The notes: generated from the sequence alone by a model not told the origin. Numbered from the stretch's first letter, positions 14,337 to 22,392 are shown. The stretch: DNA of 36,757 nucleotides from an uncultured SAR116 cluster alpha proteobacterium (GCA_902622515.1 CACNQE010000015.1:1-36757), one strand, 5' to 3'. Program-made: numbers and translations.

Positions 14337-15494
14337 TTAACCAAGTAAGTATGCAGCCCATTTCTCCATAATTTCTTTGCGTTGATCGAGAAAATCTGTC
14401 CGCTCATAAGCCCTGACTACTTTAGATGCTGGACGATGAGCCAAAACCATTTCAGCCACTTCAAGACTTACGCTTTGTGTTTCTGCTATCCATGTTCGAA
14501 GGGTTGATCTAAAACCATGAGGCCTTGCTTCTATCCCTGCCCTTTTCATGATGCTCGACATAGCAGCGTCACTGAGGATGTTGCCTTTGTGATTAGCAAA
14601 AATAAAATCATTGGGCGTTCTATCTTTAGCGATAGTAATGATCCGTTTTGCTTCGTCGGATAGTGGAACCCTAAAATCAGGGGTCTTTCCGGCAGCACCT
14701 TTCATTTTAGCCCCTGGAATTACCCATAAATCTTCCTCAAACTCATCAGCTTCGGCATATCGAACAGGATAAGATCGAACACCATTAAGCATAAGCAGTT
14801 TTAGCGCTAGTCCTGCTTGTGTTGTCTCATCCAAGGATTGGTAATAACTTGGGGCATCTGCCCACAACATTGCAGGAATATTTTGTTTTTGTTGTTTTGA
14901 TTGACCCAGCAAAGCTTTTGCCTTTTCCACAGCACCAATATCAACATCCAACCCCATCGCAGCAGCGTGCTTTATCACAATGTTAAGCCTATGAAGGGCT
15001 TTCTTTGCGGTTTCCCCCTTGCTGTGCCAAATAGGGCTGATGCAGGTTTTTATGTCATGCTGGTTGACTTGCTCTATTGGCATTTTCCCAATCTTTGGCA
15101 GAACATGCAATTCCAGGGGAGAAAACCATCGACCATTCTTTCCACCTCCTTTGAGTTCAGCCTTCTTTGCTTCAAATGCAAGCGTAGCGATCATACTTAT
15201 TGTGTTTGATGATCTGGCATATTCATTTTTAAGCCTTAGCTTTTCATTTATTGGGTCAATATTGGATGCTATTAGGGCTCTGGCATGGTCTGCTTTCTTT
15301 CTGGCAGTTGCCGATCCAACATTATTTAATCCACCAAGCCCAGTTTCTTTTCTGTGACCGAATAACGTATACCGGAAAAACCATTGGCCGCCGCCACCTG
15401 CCCTTTTATGAAGCCAAAGCCCTGCCCCATCATTATATTTGCCCGGGCTACATGATTTTATGAATGCTTGGGAAAGTTTATATCTGGCACCCAT
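14337..15494 (-). CDS. int: P4-type tyrosine integrase (DUF4102 N-terminal domain)
   Basis: This 385-residue tyrosine recombinase has an N-terminal arm-binding domain (about residues 1-90; NDGAGLWLHKRAGGGGQWFF and ETGLGGLNNVGSATARKKAD), a core-binding domain, and a C-terminal catalytic domain. The active-site residues are all present: Arg240 (LMLNGVRSYP), Lys265 (GAKMKG), His326 and Arg329 (RPHGFRS), His353 (LAHRPASKV) and nucleophile Tyr363 (RAYERTD). It would insert and excise the element at the tRNA-Thr 3' end. Two TATCCACCT repeats lie directly upstream of the ATG and the right attachment copy is about 155 bp away. The gene looks functional, unlike the integrase remnant at 22.7 kb. Confidence 0.95.
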   Translation of the reverse strand: MGARYKLSQAFIKSCSPGKYNDGAGLWLHKRAGGGGQWFFRYTLFGHRKETGLGGLNNVGSATARKKADHARALIASNIDPINEKLRLKNEYARSSNTISMIATLAFEAKKAELKGGGKNGRWFSPLELHVLPKIGKMPIEQVNQHDIKTCISPIWHSKGETAKKALHRLNIVIKHAAAMGLDVDIGAVEKAKALLGQSKQQKQNIPAMLWADAPSYYQSLDETTQAGLALKLLMLNGVRSYPVRYAEADEFEEDLWVIPGAKMKGAAGKTPDFRVPLSDEAKRIITIAKDRTPNDFIFANHKGNILSDAAMSSIMKRAGIEARPHGFRSTLRTWIAETQSVSLEVAEMVLAHRPASKVVRAYERTDFLDQRKEIMEKWAAYLLG

Positions 15495-15498
15495 TATT

Positions 15499-15519
15499 TA
15501 TCCACCTATTTATCCACCT
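15499..15519 (+). repeat. Right-end integrase arm-type repeats
   Basis: TATCCACCT at 15499-15507 and 15511-15519 has the same orientation and 12-bp period as the pair at 1317-1337. It sits immediately before the integrase start codon, where integrase binding could also repress its own gene. Confidence 0.65.
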
Positions 15520-15649
15520 TTATGCCTGAGATGTCATGACACCCTATGACATATAGTGAAACTAAAATACATTACATATTATTGTAATATATAATATTTT
15601 TTATGATTTTGAAATACCATGAAACACTGTGGAATTATTATACAGTGCA

Positions 15650-15663
15650 CTCTGCCAGCACCA
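15650..15663 (+). repeat. Right attachment site (attR) of the element
   Basis: CTCTGCCAGCACCA is identical to the last 14 bases of tRNA-Thr at 1248-1261, and the bases on both sides differ. CACTGT and ACAGTG (15625-15630, 15642-15647) form an inverted repeat just inside it, possibly integrase core or accessory sites. Confidence 0.85.
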
Positions 15664-15740
15664 TTCTCCCTATCACATCATGTGCTAACACGCTGTAATT
15701 GAAGCTATGCCTAGAATCTCACGTACAACCTGAGACGTCA

Positions 15741-15763
15741 AGTGTATCAATTTGGTCTACCCA
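15741..15763 (+). repeat. Dispersed 23-bp direct repeat, copy 1
   Basis: AGTGTATCAATTTGG followed by TCTACCCA is identical at 15741-15763 and 16781-16803 and has one mismatch at 23116-23138. The first two copies flank a segment of about 1.0 kb that is missing beside the third copy, which suggests the segment was inserted or deleted by recombination between repeats. Confidence 0.75.
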
Positions 15764-16065
15764 GTGGGTTACGACAAACACGACTTCAAAAATACCGTTG
15801 AAGACCCACTTATTGTTGTTGTTATTGAGTTTTGTTGTCGTCTCTAAAGTCTAACTAAAGATTAAATGGCTGGGGTGTCTGATGTTATCAAAAGAAGGGG
15901 TTTAGAATGCCTATTGCTGACTCATACAGAGTCACTGAAAGGGTGGTGGAGATATGTGGACTACCAAAGAGGGTCTTAAGAGGCGCTGGTTAGTCTTATT
16001 TGGGATTGTTCTTTCTCAGTTTTTTGTCACTTAAATTGATACAAGTGACTTTTGGTAGGAGTAAA
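15764..16065. other. Stretch without a supported gene
   Basis: About 300 bp with only very short open frames. One of 28 codons from ATG 15907 and one of 26 codons from ATG 15954 overlap in different frames; neither can be supported. Confidence 0.4.
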
Positions 16066-16146
16066 ATGCTAAGAATAACGTGGCTGTTTGTCGCATTGTT
16101 TTTAATAGTAATTTGGAATACTTCTAAATTAGGACAAAGTCATTAG
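16066..16146 (+). CDS. Possible small membrane protein (26 residues)
   Basis: ATG at 16066 follows AGGAG (16057-16061) at a short but usable distance and opens a 26-codon frame. The product begins MLRITWLFVALFLIVIW, one membrane-length hydrophobic helix, with a short polar tail. It is too short for homology. The ribosome binding site and hydrophobicity favour it, but chance is possible in this AT-rich stretch. Confidence 0.3.
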   Translation: MLRITWLFVALFLIVIWNTSKLGQSH

Positions 16147-16173
16147 GCATGAAATTGTCCCTGATAGCTATCA

Positions 16174-16247
16174 AAGACCCCACTAGATTTTATCATTGAC
16201 GTTTATTTTACTTATTAAATAAACGATTATCCCACTAGTGGGGTCTT
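16174..16247. repeat. Nested inverted repeat (74 bp)
   Basis: Outer arms AAGACCCCACTAG (16174-16186) and CTAGTGGGGTCTT (16235-16247) are perfect 13-bp complements. Inner arms CGTTTATTT (16200-16208) and AAATAAACG (16217-16225) are perfect 9-bp complements around an 8-nt loop. This could be a strong RNA hairpin at the end of a transcript or a miniature inverted-repeat element. It lies inside the 1.0-kb segment bounded by the 23-bp repeats. Confidence 0.75.
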
Positions 16248-16322
16248 AAACGACTCTGCTGAGGGTTTGGTATCCTCCCTTCCCTCAGTGGAGTTTTTAC
16301 TCCCATTGCATAGGCAAGCCAA

Positions 16323-16628
16323 TCAACCACGGTTGCTGTTAAATTTACCAAACTTTGAATTTACCACTGTTGCCAATTCATCTGAGCTATTGAGAATAAC
16401 TCCTGTTTTAGTGCGTAGTTTAATGACCTCTTCGTCCATCAGAAAAGCTTCAACACGACTTGGGTTTTTGATTTCAAACATATCATACACAGGAGTCTCA
16501 TCTTCATTTGCATAAGCGAAATGCACTTTCATACCGTACTCTTCTAGCTTTGATTTCAACTCGACATCTACAAGTTGAAGCCATCTACCAAAGTCTTTCT
16601 TAATTTCAAATGTACTGACCATTTTCAT
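16323..16628 (-). CDS. Small uncharacterised protein, possibly DUF3764-like
   Basis: This 101-residue protein has no signal peptide. The pattern STFEIKKDFGRWLQLVD, KVHFAYANEDETPVYDMFEI, then a short helix RVEAFLMDEEVIKLRTKTGV resembles small ferredoxin-like alpha-beta barrel proteins such as DUF3764, known mostly from marine cyanobacteria. The match is by general pattern only. AAGGAGAG precedes the first ATG by about ten bases, supporting expression. It lies alone in the 1.0-kb segment between two 23-bp repeats, so it may be a passenger gene of that insert. Confidence 0.6.
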   Translation of the reverse strand: MKMVSTFEIKKDFGRWLQLVDVELKSKLEEYGMKVHFAYANEDETPVYDMFEIKNPSRVEAFLMDEEVIKLRTKTGVILNSSDELATVVNSKFGKFNSNRG

Positions 16629-16780
16629 TTTGGTGTCTCTCCTTGTTCAAGATGTTTTTACGATTTAAGGTTCGACTACTATTATACAATTTTAGTGCCG
16701 GTAAAAGGGGCAAGAATGCACCTTAAAAAGAATGGAAATTTCAGTCCATCACAGTATGCAACTAATTATCATCCTCGTCG

Positions 16781-16803
16781 AGTGTATCAATTTGGTCTAC
16801 CCA
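16781..16803 (+). repeat. Dispersed 23-bp direct repeat, copy 2
   Basis: Identical to 15741-15763. From here to 17215 the sequence is patchily, then closely, similar to 23116-23509. Confidence 0.75.
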
Positions 16804-16977
16804 CTTCAACTGTCCCACCCCGTGCAGGACTCAACCCCCACACCATACGTATATGTACTCAGCTTTCTACACTCATTAAGTTTACAGGGTGTTAACCTTA
16901 CACCGGATGTGAATAGCTTATGTGTGAATTTAAAAGAAATCATTAATGACGTTTTAAGAATTATTAATAGGCGTTTC

Positions 16978-17214
16978 TTAATAGGCCGGAAAAGTTTCAT
17001 CGTCTGTAACACCACCGGAGAAAGCCATTTTGTGCTTTGCCCCTCTCCAAGCAGTTGGCACCCTTGTAGATGCGGTAACCTCTACCCAAAAGACAATCCT
17101 GTCTCTAATTTTTGCAGGTTGCCAATCATTAGACTCATCTCGTTTATCAACAAACCATCTACCCGGAAAGTCCATATTAATAAGTAGAACGTCAATTACC
17201 TTACCACTTAACCA
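16978..17214 (-). pseudogene. Truncated copy of the uncharacterised gene at 23290-23718
   Basis: The minus strand encodes WLSGKVIDVLLINMDFPGRW onward, almost identical to the C-terminal half of the protein at 23290-23718, through TASTRVPTAWRGAKHKMAFSGG. DNA identity is high from 17011 to 17215 (against 23305 to 23509) and stops abruptly after CTTAACCAA. The N-terminal half is absent and the C-terminal tail differs. It marks the joint between duplicated flanking sequence and the copper segment. Confidence 0.75.
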
Positions 17215-17334
17215 AATCACTGATTGTAAATGTTGTTTTTAATTTTTTAATTTCTGAATGCCGCCCTAATTACCCTCCAAAGAAAGTGATTTTTTACTAT
17301 TTATATGATAGTTGAGAACCTGAAGATAAAAATA

Positions 17335-17532
17335 TTATTTTTTAATCATACCTGCAAATTTTGATCTTCCTTTCAAACTTGGAGATATCTTACAAATTAA
17401 TAAATACAATATGAGACAAGCTCGATCACCATTTAACGTTTCAGGCAATACATCAATATCAATTCCATGTGTTTTTTCAAAAAACAAATCTGCCGATTGG
17501 ATTCCAAATTGGACGTTACGACACAGGTCAGT
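17335..17532 (-). pseudogene. Possible remnant of an unidentified gene
   Basis: An open frame of 65 codons on the minus strand without a start codon. It reads FGIQSADLFFEKTHGIDIDV, later LPETLNGDRACLILYLLICK, and ends KGRSKFAGMIKK. The composition looks protein-like. An in-frame stop lies just upstream, so it would be a 3' fragment. I cannot name a family. The rest of 17216-17676 holds nothing else I can support. Confidence 0.25.
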
Positions 17533-17676
17533 TTATCTATGATATTGCCCATAATTTTCTTATAAAAACTAACTGGGTAAATATTAGAAAGAAATTATTA
17601 GAGCAAATATTATATAGATGAAGGTAAAAAACTCAAAACTTCATCTATAAGCAAGGTCTGAATTAAATAAACGAAT

Positions 17677-18546
17677 TTAACCGCCCATAGGTAAAGTCAT
17701 CGAAGTGGTAAGAATACTAGTTAAGGATAAAATGAGTAATGCAATGAACATTTCAATACGAATGGATTTTTTTAGTTGAATCGAGCCAACTGTAGGCTCG
17801 TTTTTTATTAATGGAACATTTTTAAATTTATTTAGCGCTCCAAATGAAAGTAATAAAGAAACTAAAGACATTTTAATTAAAAATGCGTTGCCATAAGAAG
17901 TGCTGAACAATAAACTAACCTCATTCATCAAGATATATGCAAATAAACTTCCAGATATTATTAAAACAACTAAATAAAAAACAGCTAGAATACCAAATCT
18001 GTGGGCTATTACATGAAGGTTGCTTGTTTTAGCAGATGAGCACATATTGTGTAATGGGATAAAAGATCCAAGCCAAAACGCCACACAAATGAGATGAAAT
18101 AATAGTAAAATCTGTGCCAAGATACCAGATTTTTGGGAATGCCCTGTAGAAATAAATGATAAAAGAACAAAACCAATACCTAGCCACCCAAGGACCTTTA
18201 GAGAAACTACTTCATGTCTTGTGCTAATAAAAGTAAGTATAAAACCTATAAATGCAAAAATCGTTGCGTACCCTGCTTTTGACGTTAAAGCAAGCTCTAA
18301 AATCATTGGGTCTAAAATACTCAAAAACTCTCCACCTAAATTACCTGCTATGGAAAATATCATCCCAACCGATATTATAAGGCCATACAAACAACTCTTT
18401 TGAAATAACAAGTTACAGTATTCCAAGTTGTCTATTGATTGATACTTACTAAAATGAAGACTAAATAATTTTGTTCCAACTACCGCTAATCCAACTAAAT
18501 AAAGTAGAACTTTCAAAACAGGAGTGAAAAAGATCCATACATCCAT
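17677..18546 (-). CDS. copD: CopD-family copper resistance membrane protein
   Basis: About 289 residues with eight predicted membrane helices. CopD features include SIAGNLGGEF, LSFISTGHSQ, the conserved WLGSFIPL helix (HLICVAFWLGSFIPL), FLIKMSLVSLLLSFGALNKF and a C-terminal SILTTSMTLPMGG. CopD works with CopC to move copper across the inner membrane. It is the last gene of the five-gene cop operon, 34 bases after the multicopper oxidase. AAAGGG precedes ATG 18546. A diverged paralogue with the same C-terminal signature lies at 29797-30672, beside its own copC. Confidence 0.9.
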   Translation of the reverse strand: MDVWIFFTPVLKVLLYLVGLAVVGTKLFSLHFSKYQSIDNLEYCNLLFQKSCLYGLIISVGMIFSIAGNLGGEFLSILDPMILELALTSKAGYATIFAFIGFILTFISTRHEVVSLKVLGWLGIGFVLLSFISTGHSQKSGILAQILLLFHLICVAFWLGSFIPLHNMCSSAKTSNLHVIAHRFGILAVFYLVVLIISGSLFAYILMNEVSLLFSTSYGNAFLIKMSLVSLLLSFGALNKFKNVPLIKNEPTVGSIQLKKSIRIEMFIALLILSLTSILTTSMTLPMGG

Positions 18547-18580
18547 CAACTATACCCTTTAAAACCCTTAGATGTATTTA

Positions 18581-19987
18581 CTAACTTTTCCTATAATTTG
18601 ATTTTACAGCTGTAAATTGACTTGTTTTTATTTCAGATTTTGAAGACATAAGCGAATTGCCTGTTCCATTTATTTTTGACATTTTTGGCATTTCTCCCTT
18701 ATACTCATACGCCTGTTTACCCACAGGATGTTTAAACCAGCCGGGATCAGTGTAATCACCTGGGGCTTGATCAGCTCTAACCTTAAGTATACTAAACATA
18801 CCTCCCATTTCAACAGAGCCATAAGGACCATCTCCCGTCATCATTGGGATTGTATTATCTGGTAATGGCATGGTCATTTCAGTCATATCAGCCATTCCTC
18901 GTTCACCCATAACCATATAATCTGGCACTAACTTCTTAATCTTTTCTGACACACCTCTATGGTCAACACCAATCATTGTAGGCACATTATGGCCCATAGC
19001 ATTCATTGAATGATGGCTTTTGTGACAGTGAATTGCCCAGTCTCCCTCTTCCTCAGCAATAAACTCTATTTGCCTCATTTGGCCAACCGCTATATCACTA
19101 GTTACCTCTTTCCATCGACTCTCTGGTCGAGTTGGTCCACCATCTGTCCCTGTTACCTCAAACTCTATTCCATGGACATGTATAGGATGGTTTGTCATTG
19201 TTAAGTTTCCAATTCTTACTCTAACACGTTCATTTTTTCTTGCTATAAGGGGTGAAATTCCAGGAAAAATTCTGCTGTTCCAAGCCCATAAATTAAAATC
19301 AAGCATAGTCATTATTTTTGGTGTCTCTGAGCCAGGGACAATATCAAATGCATTTAGTAAAATACAATAGTCTCTATCTACTTTGCTAATCCAGGGATGT
19401 TCTTTTTTTGGATGAGTAACCCAAAATCCCATCATACCCATTGCCATTTGAGTCATTTCGTCAGCATGAGGATGATACATAAAGGTTCCTGGTCGTTTTG
19501 CTTCAAATTCATATACGAAGGTTTTACCAGGACTTACAGCTAATTGGTTTAGCCCTGCTACTCCATCCATTCCATTTGGTAGCCTTTGGCCGTGCCAATG
19601 AATACTGGTATGTTCTGGTAATTTATTTGTAAGGAAAATTCTAACTTTATCACCCTCAACAACTTCAATTGTAGGGCCTGGACTTTGACCATTATATCCC
19701 CAAAGATTAGCATTCATTCCAGGTGCTAGTTCACGAACAATAGGTTCAGCAACTAAATGAAACTCTTTAAAGTTACCGTTCATTCTGTAAGGCAATGTCC
19801 ATCCATTAAGTGTAACAACGGGATTATACTCGGATGTTTCTTTCGACTTATTTGGACTGATTGTGTCTGCAGATGTTTGTATCATCGGCTCGGGTAACCC
19901 TGCGAGTGACGAGTTAGCAACCGATGCACCTGCTATTGCTGTGCCTGCTAATGCAGATAACCTTATAAATTCGCGTCTTGTATTCAC
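18581..19987 (-). CDS. Tat-exported multicopper oxidase (copper resistance)
   Basis: This 468-residue three-domain copper oxidase has a Tat signal (TRREFIRLSALAG). All four copper motifs are present: SIHWHGQRLPNG, GTFMYHPHADE, HPIHVHGIEFEV, and the C-terminal HCHKSHHSMNAMGH with the type-1 Cys. Met-rich loops (MGERGMADMTEMTMPLP and GPYGSVEMGGM) suggest Cu(I) binding. Such enzymes oxidise toxic Cu(I) to Cu(II) in the periplasm. The start is GTG at 19987, with GGAGAC upstream. It lies between the TolC-like and CopD genes in the cop operon. I avoid the symbol copA because it also names a P-type ATPase, which is absent here. Confidence 0.93.
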   Translation of the reverse strand: MNTRREFIRLSALAGTAIAGASVANSSLAGLPEPMIQTSADTISPNKSKETSEYNPVVTLNGWTLPYRMNGNFKEFHLVAEPIVRELAPGMNANLWGYNGQSPGPTIEVVEGDKVRIFLTNKLPEHTSIHWHGQRLPNGMDGVAGLNQLAVSPGKTFVYEFEAKRPGTFMYHPHADEMTQMAMGMMGFWVTHPKKEHPWISKVDRDYCILLNAFDIVPGSETPKIMTMLDFNLWAWNSRIFPGISPLIARKNERVRVRIGNLTMTNHPIHVHGIEFEVTGTDGGPTRPESRWKEVTSDIAVGQMRQIEFIAEEEGDWAIHCHKSHHSMNAMGHNVPTMIGVDHRGVSEKIKKLVPDYMVMGERGMADMTEMTMPLPDNTIPMMTGDGPYGSVEMGGMFSILKVRADQAPGDYTDPGWFKHPVGKQAYEYKGEMPKMSKINGTGNSLMSSKSEIKTSQFTAVKSNYRKS

Positions 19988-20019
19988 TTAAGTCTCCATT
20001 TTTTCACTATTATTTCTCA

Positions 20020-21420
20020 CTAATGACCTTTTTTGGCTTTGTTAGAAGCAACCTCTGTGGTCCTTGATTTTGCTCCTAGTTTTCTTCCTACAGCAACACT
20101 ATTTAAGTTTAGTTCTGCAATAAATAAGTTTTGTAATGCGTCTATAGCTTTTATTTCAGCTGTTGATTTCTCAAGCCCACTTTGCATCAACTCAAATATT
20201 CCGATTATCATTCCATTATAATTATAAGTTGCTTCTTCTAAGAGTATTTCGTGCATTGGAATAACTTGATCATAATAATGTTTCGCGATATCGAAGGCTG
20301 TCCTATACATTTGGTAGGCTTCACGAAATTCAGAGGCCGCAGTAAGTACGATATTCTCATAACTTTTTTGCTTCGCAATTAGTTCTGATTGAATTTTATC
20401 TCTTTGAAGATTACCCCAATCAAAAATTGGAATTTTAATTTCAAGTTCATAGCCTTTTTTGTTTGAGATAACTCCATCATCTTTTATTCTATCATTTCTA
20501 TATCCGAATTCGATATCTGTGTAAGAATTAATTTTTTCAACTCCTACCTGTTCCAATAACAACTCATATTCGATACGAGCCATTTTAACATCAAATCTGT
20601 CACTAATTTTATTAGCAATTTTCTCTATTGATATCGGTGCTTTTGGTAATTCTGGTAATTTTTTAGGTATGGTAAAATTTTTAGCTTCACTCTCTGTTAG
20701 ACCTATTTTACGTATTAAGTTTTCCCTACTAGAAATTTTTCTCATTTTCGCTTTGGCAAGAGCTATAGTAGCTTCCGAATAGATCAATTGTTCACGAACT
20801 CTATCACTAGTTGTCATATTACCAGTTTTTTTCATTCGTTTAGCAAGTTCAGCATTTGCAGAAAGAGCGATAAAAGCATTATCATAAAGAGTTAGTTGTT
20901 GTTCTGAAGCAACTGCTTCAAACCAAGACATTCTTACGTCATTTATTACCCCATAAATTTCAGAGGCAAAATTTACATCATTCAAATCAACAGCAAGTTT
21001 TGAGGATTTTTGTTTGGTTGGAAGAAAAAGCAAATCAAGGAGCCCAAAACTTAAAAACCTTCCATATTCTATTTCAGAACCCTTAACCATTCGTTCAAAC
21101 GAAAACGCTGGATTAGCAATCCTCCCATTTTGAGCAGCAGCTGATCCACTCTCGCGATATTTAAATAAAAGGGATTGAAAACTAGGACTTTTGGAAAGCA
21201 TTAATTCTACAGCTTCCTTTTCACCAACCTCTGAATTTAGCAGCGCTTTTGAATTGTTAAATAATTCATCTTGTTGTTCCTGATTAACAGCTGCGGTTAT
21301 TTTACCGGCAATAACTATCTCTTTGTTGCTGTTAATGTCATTTAAACTATCTTCAAATTTATAAGACGTACAACCAGATATTAAAAATATTAAGCCAATG
21401 TAAAAAATACTCAATTTCAT
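20020..21420 (-). CDS. TolC/CusC-family outer-membrane efflux lipoprotein
   Basis: About 466 residues. The start at 21420 is chosen because it gives a clean lipoprotein signal, MKLSIFYIGLIFLISGC, with lipobox LISGC; the longer open frame upstream overlaps the previous gene. The body has the paired alpha-helical hairpins and repeated coiled-coil of TolC proteins (for example VNDVRMSWFEAVASEQQ and EFREAYQMYRTAFDIAKHYY). It would form an outer-membrane exit duct. No matching CusA/CusB pump is in the window, so its inner-membrane partner is elsewhere or unusual. The C-terminus is Lys-rich. Confidence 0.88.
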   Translation of the reverse strand: MKLSIFYIGLIFLISGCTSYKFEDSLNDINSNKEIVIAGKITAAVNQEQQDELFNNSKALLNSEVGEKEAVELMLSKSPSFQSLLFKYRESGSAAAQNGRIANPAFSFERMVKGSEIEYGRFLSFGLLDLLFLPTKQKSSKLAVDLNDVNFASEIYGVINDVRMSWFEAVASEQQLTLYDNAFIALSANAELAKRMKKTGNMTTSDRVREQLIYSEATIALAKAKMRKISSRENLIRKIGLTESEAKNFTIPKKLPELPKAPISIEKIANKISDRFDVKMARIEYELLLEQVGVEKINSYTDIEFGYRNDRIKDDGVISNKKGYELEIKIPIFDWGNLQRDKIQSELIAKQKSYENIVLTAASEFREAYQMYRTAFDIAKHYYDQVIPMHEILLEEATYNYNGMIIGIFELMQSGLEKSTAEIKAIDALQNLFIAELNLNSVAVGRKLGAKSRTTEVASNKAKKGH

Positions 21421-21427
21421 CGCTAAC

Positions 21428-21748
21428 CTATTTTTTTTCCTCGCTTTTTTCACGAGAGTAATATTGCCAACCACCAATCTCATCAACTATTTTATTTGAA
21501 ATGATCCAGTCTAATGTTTCCTCCCACTCCCATTTTTCATAAGCGTCAAAAATAGATTCATATATGTTTTTATTTATTGAATTATCTTCACTTTTAGCGG
21601 CTACTGAAAACGAAATAGTTCCGGCAATCATCAAGAAAAATAAAGCTTTAAAAGTGTATAAGAAATTATGAAAGTTAAAGTAGTAAGCTGACATAAAAAT
21701 AGTTTTTTTAGAATTAGTTTTTGTAGATATATCTTTTTTTATATTCAT
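21428..21748 (-). CDS. Small exported protein of the cop operon, unknown function
   Basis: At most 106 residues. A hydrophobic segment FKALFFLMIAGTISFSVAA followed by KSEDN looks like a signal peptide, so the true start may be internal. The mature part of about 50 residues is rich in Glu, Trp and Tyr (YESIFDAYEKWEWEETLDW, GGWQYYSREK). I do not recognise it. It lies 14 bases after the CopC-CusF stop and ends seven bases before the TolC-like start, so it is part of the operon. It has no Cys or Met cluster typical of copper chaperones. Confidence 0.7.
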   Translation of the reverse strand: MNIKKDISTKTNSKKTIFMSAYYFNFHNFLYTFKALFFLMIAGTISFSVAAKSEDNSINKNIYESIFDAYEKWEWEETLDWIISNKIVDEIGGWQYYSREKSEEKK

Positions 21749-21762
21749 CTTTTGTTAGACCC

Positions 21763-22392
21763 CTATTTTGACTCAATTTTAAGAAGTTGTAACTCTTCAT
21801 TCACTTGAATCTTAACTTCATCTCCCCGTTTAAAGTTTGAAATTAGTTTCTTGTCTGAGACATTAAATTCCATTGTCATTGCTGGCATTAACTCTCCTAA
21901 AGGTCCATGTTTTATTGTTATTTTTGTCCCTCTTACGCGTTTAACTTGACCTTCACCAATCAACAATTTTACATCATCGACTGATAAGTCTGAGCCTTTG
22001 GGTGACACCTCAAATATAAACTCTCCCTTAATGGCGTGACCATCTTCACTAAGAGCGCGCCATGCTGTTTTATATATACCATCATCTAATTTAGGGAGAC
22101 TTATAATGTGTCGTCTTGATTCCTTCATAAGATGCTCTTTATCTAATTTTATAGGGGCAAGAGCTTCGTTCCCAAGCAGGCCACTAAGTAATAACTTTTC
22201 TTGGTTTGATGTGACTTTGGAAAACTCAACTTTAATCAGTTTTGCTGGTGCAGTAAAAACGATTTCCATTTTTTCTGGGGCCTTTTTGATTATAGACCCA
22301 TCTTTTGGTACCACAAAACCTACTGGAGAGTGAGCTGTAGCAGTTGAAAAGTTTAAGAATAAACTTAATACAAAAATTCCGAGTATCCTCAT
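21763..22392 (-). CDS. CopC-CusF fusion, periplasmic copper-binding protein
   Basis: About 209 residues from ATG 22392. The signal peptide ends in STATA and the mature chain starts with His, as CopC needs for its Cu(II) site; DGHAIKGEFIFEV near residue 120 is the second CopC motif. A C-terminal CusF-type OB domain follows, with ITIKHGPLGELMPAMTMEF: His and the two Met of the Cu(I) site are kept, while the Trp of canonical CusF (GWPAMTM) is Met here. The CueR-type promoter lies inside the longer open frame (to 22533), which rules that frame out. GGAG lies ten bases upstream. It leads the operon and probably shuttles Cu(I) and Cu(II) in the periplasm. Confidence 0.85.
   Translation of the reverse strand: MRILGIFVLSLFLNFSTATAHSPVGFVVPKDGSIIKKAPEKMEIVFTAPAKLIKVEFSKVTSNQEKLLLSGLLGNEALAPIKLDKEHLMKESRRHIISLPKLDDGIYKTAWRALSEDGHAIKGEFIFEVSPKGSDLSVDDVKLLIGEGQVKRVRGTKITIKHGPLGELMPAMTMEFNVSDKKLISNFKRGDEVKIQVNEELQLLKIESK

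Larger units (their letters stand above)
1248..15663. mobile_element. Integrated genetic element at tRNA-Thr (about 14.4 kb)
   Basis: The element is bounded by a 14-bp direct repeat, CTCTGCCAGCACCA, at 1248-1261 (tRNA 3' end) and 15650-15663. Just inside each end is the same arm-type arrangement, TATCCACCT twice with a 12-bp period (1317/1329 and 15499/15511). A tyrosine integrase starts next to the right copy. The left end carries a satellite-like control and replication block (AlpA, RepB primase, RepA ATPase), and the middle carries metal-related cargo. No capsid, portal, relaxase or conjugation genes are seen, so transfer would need a helper. All key integrase residues are present, so it may still excise. 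Confidence 0.88.

Noticed and set aside
14901-15357. Two overlapping open frames opposite the integrase
   Set aside because: They are antisense to a complete tyrosine integrase with all catalytic residues and show no motif or start signal.
16732-17187. 151-codon frame on the plus strand
   Set aside because: It runs across the 23-bp repeat and antisense to the truncated duplicate gene. The corresponding plus-strand frame at 23257 has the same shadow, while the minus strand has the consistent protein.
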